A stretch of 64,000 nt of DNA from NCBI RefSeq assembly GCF_036373705.1, contig NC_089858.1:33124749-33188748 (forward strand), read 5' to 3'. Position numbers and translations under genes: made by a program. How positions within the stretch are numbered: the stretch's first letter is position 1; every line of letters starts with the position of its first letter. This document shows positions 58,620-64,000 of this stretch, piece after piece. This stretch comes from Amia ocellicauda (taxonomy: Eukaryota; Chordata; Actinopteri; Amiiformes; Amiidae). The notes under the pieces were generated by a model. It was not told the DNA's origin. It saw only the letters and a list, made by a program, of their open reading frames with translations, and did not search any database.

Positions 58620-58970
58620 TCAGCAAAACACACACCGACACACAGACACACAGCTACACACACTGACACACAGACACACAGCTACGCACACTGACACACA
58701 GCTACACACACATACACACTGACACACAGCTAAACACACTAACAGACAGCTACACACACTGACACACAGACACACACTGACACACAGAAACACTGATACA
58801 CACAATGACACACAGACACTCATCAGCGTACACTGACACACAGACACACACTGACACACAGACACACAGGAATGTACACTGACACAGACACACACTGACA
58901 TACAAACACACAGCAACACACACTGACACAGAGACACACAGACACACACACCGGCACTCAGACACGCACT
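58620..58970. repeat. CACACTGACACACAG minisatellite
   Basis: Units of CACACTGACACACAGCTA and relatives. Frames on the - strand (Cys/Val/Ser-rich) are repeat translations. Confidence 0.92.
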
Positions 58971-58979
58971 GTCTTGTAC

Positions 58980-60420
58980 TTGCAGTGTAGTGGGGGTGGG
59001 GGGGTATGGGCTGGGGTTGGGGTAGGACAGGGCAGAGCAGCACTGAAGCCCCTCTGTGTGCGTAGGGGGCTGACTGGGCTGGGGTGCTGTGTGGACACTG
59101 CCCCCTGCTGGCCTGGAGGAGGCAGTGTGGGCAGAGCACTGTCAGCCTGCCTGTCCTGCCACACTGCCTGCATTATTAATATGCAGGGACGGCCGTGGGG
59201 TGAATGGATTTTAGAAAGAGCTGAGCTGGGAGTGGGGGGGACTGTACTGCAAAGAACCACACCAAGGCATAGACAGACACACACACACAAACTGACCCTC
59301 ACTCAGACACACAACACAAGAGAACACACAACACCGCACAACTGGCTCCAATCTGCACCCCCAGTCGCAGCCTCTGTCCAGAGCGGAGCGTTTTGGAAAA
59401 CTGAAATGAGATCCACACAGACATCAACACAGATTGAGCTGCCAGATATCGATGTTCAGTAGGTGTGCCTCTGCATCGCATCAAAGGGGAGCCTTCCCTC
59501 CTGCCAGCCCTGAAATCCTCACTTCACATGGGCAGAACAGTGTAACTTCCTTTTCAGAAACGTGATTCTTTCTTTCATTCTTAAAAACATCCAAGTCGCC
59601 CATCAGTGCAGTAATGGCAGTAAATGCATTAGCCCAATGATTAAATGACCTTCAGAGTCTGGATTCAGACTGTGCTGCTGCAGTGCAGAGAGGACAGACT
59701 CTCACAGTGGGTTTCCTGCCCCATATTTAGGCCCCAACCCTGGCACACAGCACAGTGCCAGCCTCGGCCTCTGCAGCTCCACACCCCTGCAGTGAAGCCA
59801 GCAGAGTTTAATTGAATTTAATTTCATCATAATTATGTCCTACAGTCCAGTCCAGCAGGGTCTCCAGCCCCGGCCCTGCAGAGATACAGTCCAGTCCAGC
59901 AGGGAGGAGGAGGCAGGGGAACAGAGAGGGATTCTGGCTCACTCATCCACTTTTGAGCTTTAATATTTTACACGGTGCGGCTGGATCAATGGCTCGGTCT
60001 TTTGGCCTGCGTTTGTGAACTCACAGAGACGCTTTTCTCTCAGTCGAGCTGCAGCACAGCAGCCCCGACACAACCCCCCCACTCTCCCCATGCCTCCCTC
60101 TCTCTCTCCGTCTCTCAGTTTGAGTTGTCAGCTGTTCCTCTCTAGTTTTCACGGAACTTCCAGGAACAAAAAGTCACTTAAGTGTTTGCTGAGGAGTTCA
60201 GAGCCAAGAGGGTAAAAGAGGTTGTCTCTCTCTCTCTCTCACTCCCTCCTTTCTCTTTCAGTCTCTCTGCCTGTCTCTCTCTGTCCTGGTTTCTCTCAGT
60301 CGCTCTCTCCCTGTGTCCCTCAATCCTTCCCTCTCTCCTCCTCTCCCTCTCTTTTCCTCCACCTCCCCTCAGAGTTAAGGTCACTATTAGGAGTAAAGTG
60401 AGGTATCAAGTTATAGGATA
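58980..60420. other. Intronic/intergenic, no gene seen
   Basis: Mixed unique sequence. 59630-59960 is relatively free of simple repeats and could hold regulatory sequence, but shows no recognisable motif. Confidence 0.5.
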
Positions 60421-60780
60421 GAGTGTGTGTGTGTGTGTGTTTAGGTGCTGTCAGCATTCCTTGTGCAGTTGTGATAAGTGCTGAGTGAGCAGTTATTAAT
60501 GTACTGTGTTAAAGATGATGGGCTGAGGAGGGGAAACTGGTGGGGTGGGGGATCGATTGGAGTTTCCGGCACAGAGTTCTTGTGTGTGTGTGTTACTGTG
60601 TGTGTTACTGTGTGTGTGAGTGTGTGTGTGAGTGGGTGTCTGTTACTGTGTGTGTGAGGGTGTGTGTGTCTGTGTCTGTTACTGTGAGTGTGAGAGTGTG
60701 TGTGTGTGTGAGAGAGGGTGTGTGTGTCTGTTACTGTATGTGTGTCTGTGTGTGTGTTACTGTGCGTGTGGGGAGGCAGA
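60421..60780. repeat. GT-rich microsatellite/minisatellite
   Basis: GTGTGTGTTACTGTGTGTGT units; the Val/Cys-rich frames here are artefacts. Confidence 0.9.
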
Positions 60781-61007
60781 CATCAAGAAAGCACTAAATT
60801 GAGCACACCATGGAGTACAGAGAGTCAATGGGAAATCTCCCTCTCTCCACTCCCGCTCTCCCCCAGACACCTTACCATTACACCAGGAGAAAGCATGTGA
60901 GCAACCAGACATGCAAACTACATGCCTTGTGACCACATTCATAGAAAGAGGGTTGGGAGAGGACAAGGGGGAGAGGAGAGAGTGGGGGAAAGAGAGAGAT
61001 AGGGAGT

Positions 61008-61089
61008 TCCGCATGTTCCGCATGACCCTGATGTCACAGATTGTCCTGCCAATAAAGCTTTTTTGATTTGAATTGAATTGAGAGTGAGC

Positions 61090-61142
<53 letters not shown>
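61008..61142 (+). repeat. AATAAAGC-tailed repeat followed by (GA)n
   Basis: CCTGCCAATAAAGC plus a TTGAATTGAATTGAGAG tail, then a GA run at 61096-61142. Confidence 0.75.
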
Positions 61143-61149
<7 letters not shown>

Positions 61150-61427
61150 ACTAGAGAGGTCTGCTCCTCTGCTCATCACGGCAGAGGAAGTCAGGGTGAT
61201 TGATGGCTGAGCAGGAGGGGGTTCCATTACCTCCCACCCATTAACTCACTAACAAGCTTTTAACTGCTGACTGAGACGCGGGGCGGGGGGGCTGGGGACT
61301 CTGAGAGGAACTCCGATACTGACAGTGCCAAACCCACGCAACAGTGCGGTCCAGCCCGGCCCGATCACTCATTCACCCTCGCTTATTTTTAGATTTCCTT
61401 GGAAACTCCATCTCTTGTACTGTTTGC

Positions 61428-62022
61428 ACTTTACTGTACTACACTGTACTGCACTGTCCTGTACTGCACTGTACTACACTGTACTACACTGTACTGTACT
61501 GTACTGCACTGTACTACACTGCACTGTACTGCACTGTACTACACTGTACTGTACTACACTGTACTACACTGTTCTACACTGTACTGTACTGCACTGTACT
61601 ACACTGTACTGTACTACACTGTACTACACTGTACTGTACTGCACTGTACTAAACTGTACTGCACTGTACTACACTGCACTGTACTGCACTGTACTACACT
61701 GTACTGTACTACACTGTACTACACTGTACTGTACTGTACTGTACTACACTGTACTGCACTGTACTACACTGTACTGTACTACACTGTACTAAACTGTTCT
61801 ACACTGTACTGTACTGTACTGCACTGTACTACACTGCACTGTACTGCACTGTACTACACTGTACTGTACTACACTGTACTACACTGTTCTACACTGTACT
61901 GTACTGCACTGTACTACACTGTACTGTACTACACTGTACTACACTGTACTGTACTGCACTGTACTATACTGTACTACACTGTACTACACTGTTCTACACT
62001 GTACTGTACTGCACTGCACTCT
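61428..62022. repeat. ACTGT/ACTAC/ACTGC pentamer satellite, about 600 bp
   Basis: About 119 pentamers of the form ACTGT, ACTAC and ACTGC in higher-order groups (TACTACACTGTACTGTACTG). It is open in all + strand frames as Tyr-Cys-Thr repeats; not a gene. Confidence 0.97.
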
Positions 62023-62339
62023 TGCAGAACTGCAGCTCACTGCTATTGGCCAACCTATTAAAGGGGGGGGTCTGGGAGTGAACAGGGGACAGTTGGGGAG
62101 AAGGAGGGAAAAGAGGAGAGAGGGGCTGAGAGGGAGGGGTAGAAGGGGAAAGGGTAAGAGGTGGGAGAAGTGGATGATGAGGGAGTGGGATAATAGGGAA
62201 GAGGGAGAGTGATGGATTGGGATGGAGGGGAGAGAAGGGGGATCAGTAGCAAGAGAGGGAGGGAACAGGAGGGGGAGAGAGGGAGAGAGGGGGAACAGGA
62301 GAGGTAGAGGGAGAGGTGGAGATGGAGGCAGGCTCTTAC

Positions 62340-62560
62340 CTGAGCGGTGATATTTGGCGCAGCTGATTGGCTGCGGCTCAGACAGGAAGTGTCGCCCCCT
62401 GCAGGAGAACCGGCGCCTCGTCTCCAGGGACAGCGCTGCCACCAAGCCCCCCATCTTACCCCGCCCACCCGCCGCACAGCCAATCGCAGAGCTCACGCGC
62501 ACGGCTACGCAATACGCGCCCCCCGCGCCGGCCAATCACAGAGCAGGTAAGGCCAGCGAA
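62340..62560 (-). promoter_or_regulatory. kcnip3: CpG promoter with possible kcnip3 first exon C
   Basis: CpG-dense, with three CCAAT-type boxes. On the - strand an ATG at 62452-62454 opens 38 codons (MGGLVAALSLETRRRFS) ending CGCTCAG|GTAAGAG at 62340, in phase 1, the phase needed to join kcnip3 exon 2 (234-aa product). A faint likeness to the KChIP1 N terminus (MG, SL-T--RR) is only suggestive. An in-frame ATG lies further upstream at 62535. The same block has a + strand donor (GAGCAG|GTAAGG, 62546), so a divergent + strand gene is possible. Confidence 0.35.
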
Positions 62561-62989
62561 CAGCACGAACTGGAAAAACAGCCAACCAGTTGGAGAAGTG
62601 AAGAACAAACAGACAAAGGTCGCCGTTGTCGGTTCAGTGTGATTGAGAAACGCAGACAACACTGAATCTGTTCTCAGTCTATCTCTTTCCCTGTCCTGCG
62701 TGTCGTCCGTGTGGTCTCCAGTCCAGCCCAGAGCAACTGACAGTGTTGAGAGATGGGACATTCAGAGACTCACAGGGGGACTGGGAGTCTGTGTCGCTGT
62801 GGCCAACAGGGAGAGAGAGAGTGGGAGGAGAGGGACGGAGGGAGAGGGACAGAGGGAGGTGGCGGGACGGGCCGCTGTGATGTCCGACATCAAAGCCTCT
62901 AATCAAAGAGCACGACCTTTCAGAACAGCACACAGTCTGCGCCCCCTCTGTCTCTCATGAATAAATCCAGAATGAATGCTCTCCCCTCC

Positions 62990-63022
<33 letters not shown>

Positions 63023-63249
63023 GCTCTGTTTACCTTTGACAAATTTACAGATTTCGAATTTTCATTTTTTTTCATTTCATTATTATTTAATTTAACACCC
63101 AAATCTTGTGAACTTGGTGTCAGGCTGGATAATGCTGGTAAACACTGTAAAAACTGTAGACAAATACTGTAAACACTGTGCTACATCATTTTTGTGTGCA
63201 CAGCAGCAGTAATATCAGTAATGTTACCACACTGTGACCCTCTTCCTCT

Positions 63250-63595
63250 GCTAAGAGTCTTGGCGTGACCCAAAAGACTCACTGTACCTCCTCTCCACTC
63301 CTCTACTTCTCCTCTCCCACCCTCGCCCCGTAGTGGAGGAACGACCTTCTGCTGAGGTCAGGACAGCACAGTCCCTGTCCCCCTCCCCGCGATGACTCAG
63401 ACACACCTGTTCAGACTGTACCTGTAACACAGCAGCCTGATCCCCTGGGCTGCCCAGCACTCTGGCGCTTATGCACTTTAGATGGATGTATATTGTATTG
63501 ATTGTATTTTACTGCACTATGAAATGGTTCTTGTGAAAACAGTCAGTCGCCATGTGTAAGGTCGTCTGGCAAGAAAGAGAGACATACAAATGTCT
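63250..63595 (+). mobile_element. LINE 3' fragment, second copy
   Basis: TAGTGGAGGAACGACCTTC, CACACCTGTTCAGACTGTAC and AAGGTCGTCTGGCAAGAAAG align in order with the 14878-15966 element. More degraded; no open frame. Confidence 0.65.
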
Positions 63596-64000
63596 TGAAA
63601 CCGTGTTTCATCGAACTGCACATTGTTGCTGTGTGGTCAACGCATGCAACTCTCCAGGAGGCGGCGCTGTCTCTGCACGTAATGTCAGGATGTGAAGAAT
63701 CGACCCTCGAGAATGAAAACCGCGTCTGTGGAAATCTGATCCACGATATCGAGCGAATCTGACTATTTTAAGACTCTTTTACGCAAAAACCTTACTCGGC
63801 TGCTTTAATGTGCTTTCTTGAATAACAACAACTATGTTAAAGCAACAGATAAATACACACTACTGCAGCTGACCACGTCCTGCTGTTCTCTCACTGAGCT
63901 ACAGCCTGAGCCACTTTGTGTGTTTCTCCCTCTCCCTCCCCCTCCTTCTCACTCTCTTTACCTCTTTCCCTCCCTGTCTCCCTCTTTCTCGAGCTGCGTG

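Noticed and set aside
61325-62061. Long + strand frames rich in Tyr-Cys-Thr
   Set aside because: Direct translation of the ACTGT/ACTAC pentamer satellite in every frame.
1-64000. CRISPR arrays, operons, riboswitches, tRNA or rRNA genes
   Set aside because: The tandem repeats are eukaryotic microsatellites and minisatellites; no tRNA-like or rRNA-like sequence was seen and the genome is vertebrate.

Overview
The window is vertebrate, almost certainly ray-finned fish, genomic DNA. Genes are split by GT-AG introns, and there are many (CA)n, (GA)n and (ATT)n microsatellites. CpG islands mark promoters, and fish-type Tc1, hAT and LINE remnants are scattered throughout. The gene set is the prion-locus neighbourhood: prnp, sprn, rassf2 and slc23a2, followed by a KChIP/calsenilin gene that best fits kcnip3. 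Prion and Shadoo genes lying side by side next to rassf2 is a fish arrangement. I cannot name the species; repeat style would fit a holostean or early-branching teleost, but that is inference.

Layout. 1-2.4 kb: no gene I can assign. 2.5-9.8 kb: prnp on the + strand, with a predicted non-coding exon ending at 2660 and the whole 538-residue protein in one exon (5715-7331). 11-14.5 kb: sprn on the - strand, tail to tail with prnp, protein in one exon (12784-13257). 16-26.5 kb: rassf2 on the - strand, ten coding exons, 320 aa. 27-41 kb: slc23a2 on the - strand, fifteen coding exons, 651 aa, long 3'UTR. 45-62.5 kb: kcnip3 on the - strand, seven core exons preceded by at least two alternative membrane-anchor first exons. 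56-64 kb is otherwise mostly satellite-like repeats, one CpG-rich promoter candidate and a LINE fragment. All exon junctions were read by eye; for rassf2, slc23a2 and kcnip3 every phase closes to an open reading frame, which strongly supports them.

Function. The five genes are not one pathway. prnp and sprn encode related GPI-anchored neuronal surface proteins. rassf2 encodes a Ras-association/SARAH adaptor, slc23a2 a sodium-ascorbate cotransporter, and kcnip3 a calcium-binding subunit of Kv4 potassium channels. They are together by conserved synteny.

Most notable: (1) a 1047-bp hAT-type element with a perfect 8-bp target duplication lies 5 bases inside an slc23a2 intron. It duplicates the splice donor and keeps the GTGAGT consensus. 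(2) The kcnip3 gene carries two different transmembrane first exons, both phase 1, resembling the two membrane-type N termini I recall from KChIP4. (3) The rassf2 exon-5 splice donor sits in a 39-bp minisatellite that copies the donor. (4) Two similar non-coding blocks, one in the prnp intron and one beyond sprn, may be an old paralogous element. (5) The window also holds a Tc1 element with IR/DR ends, a second TSD-flanked hAT in the prnp intron, and a 115-bp perfect-looking hairpin. I found no clearly new multi-gene system.
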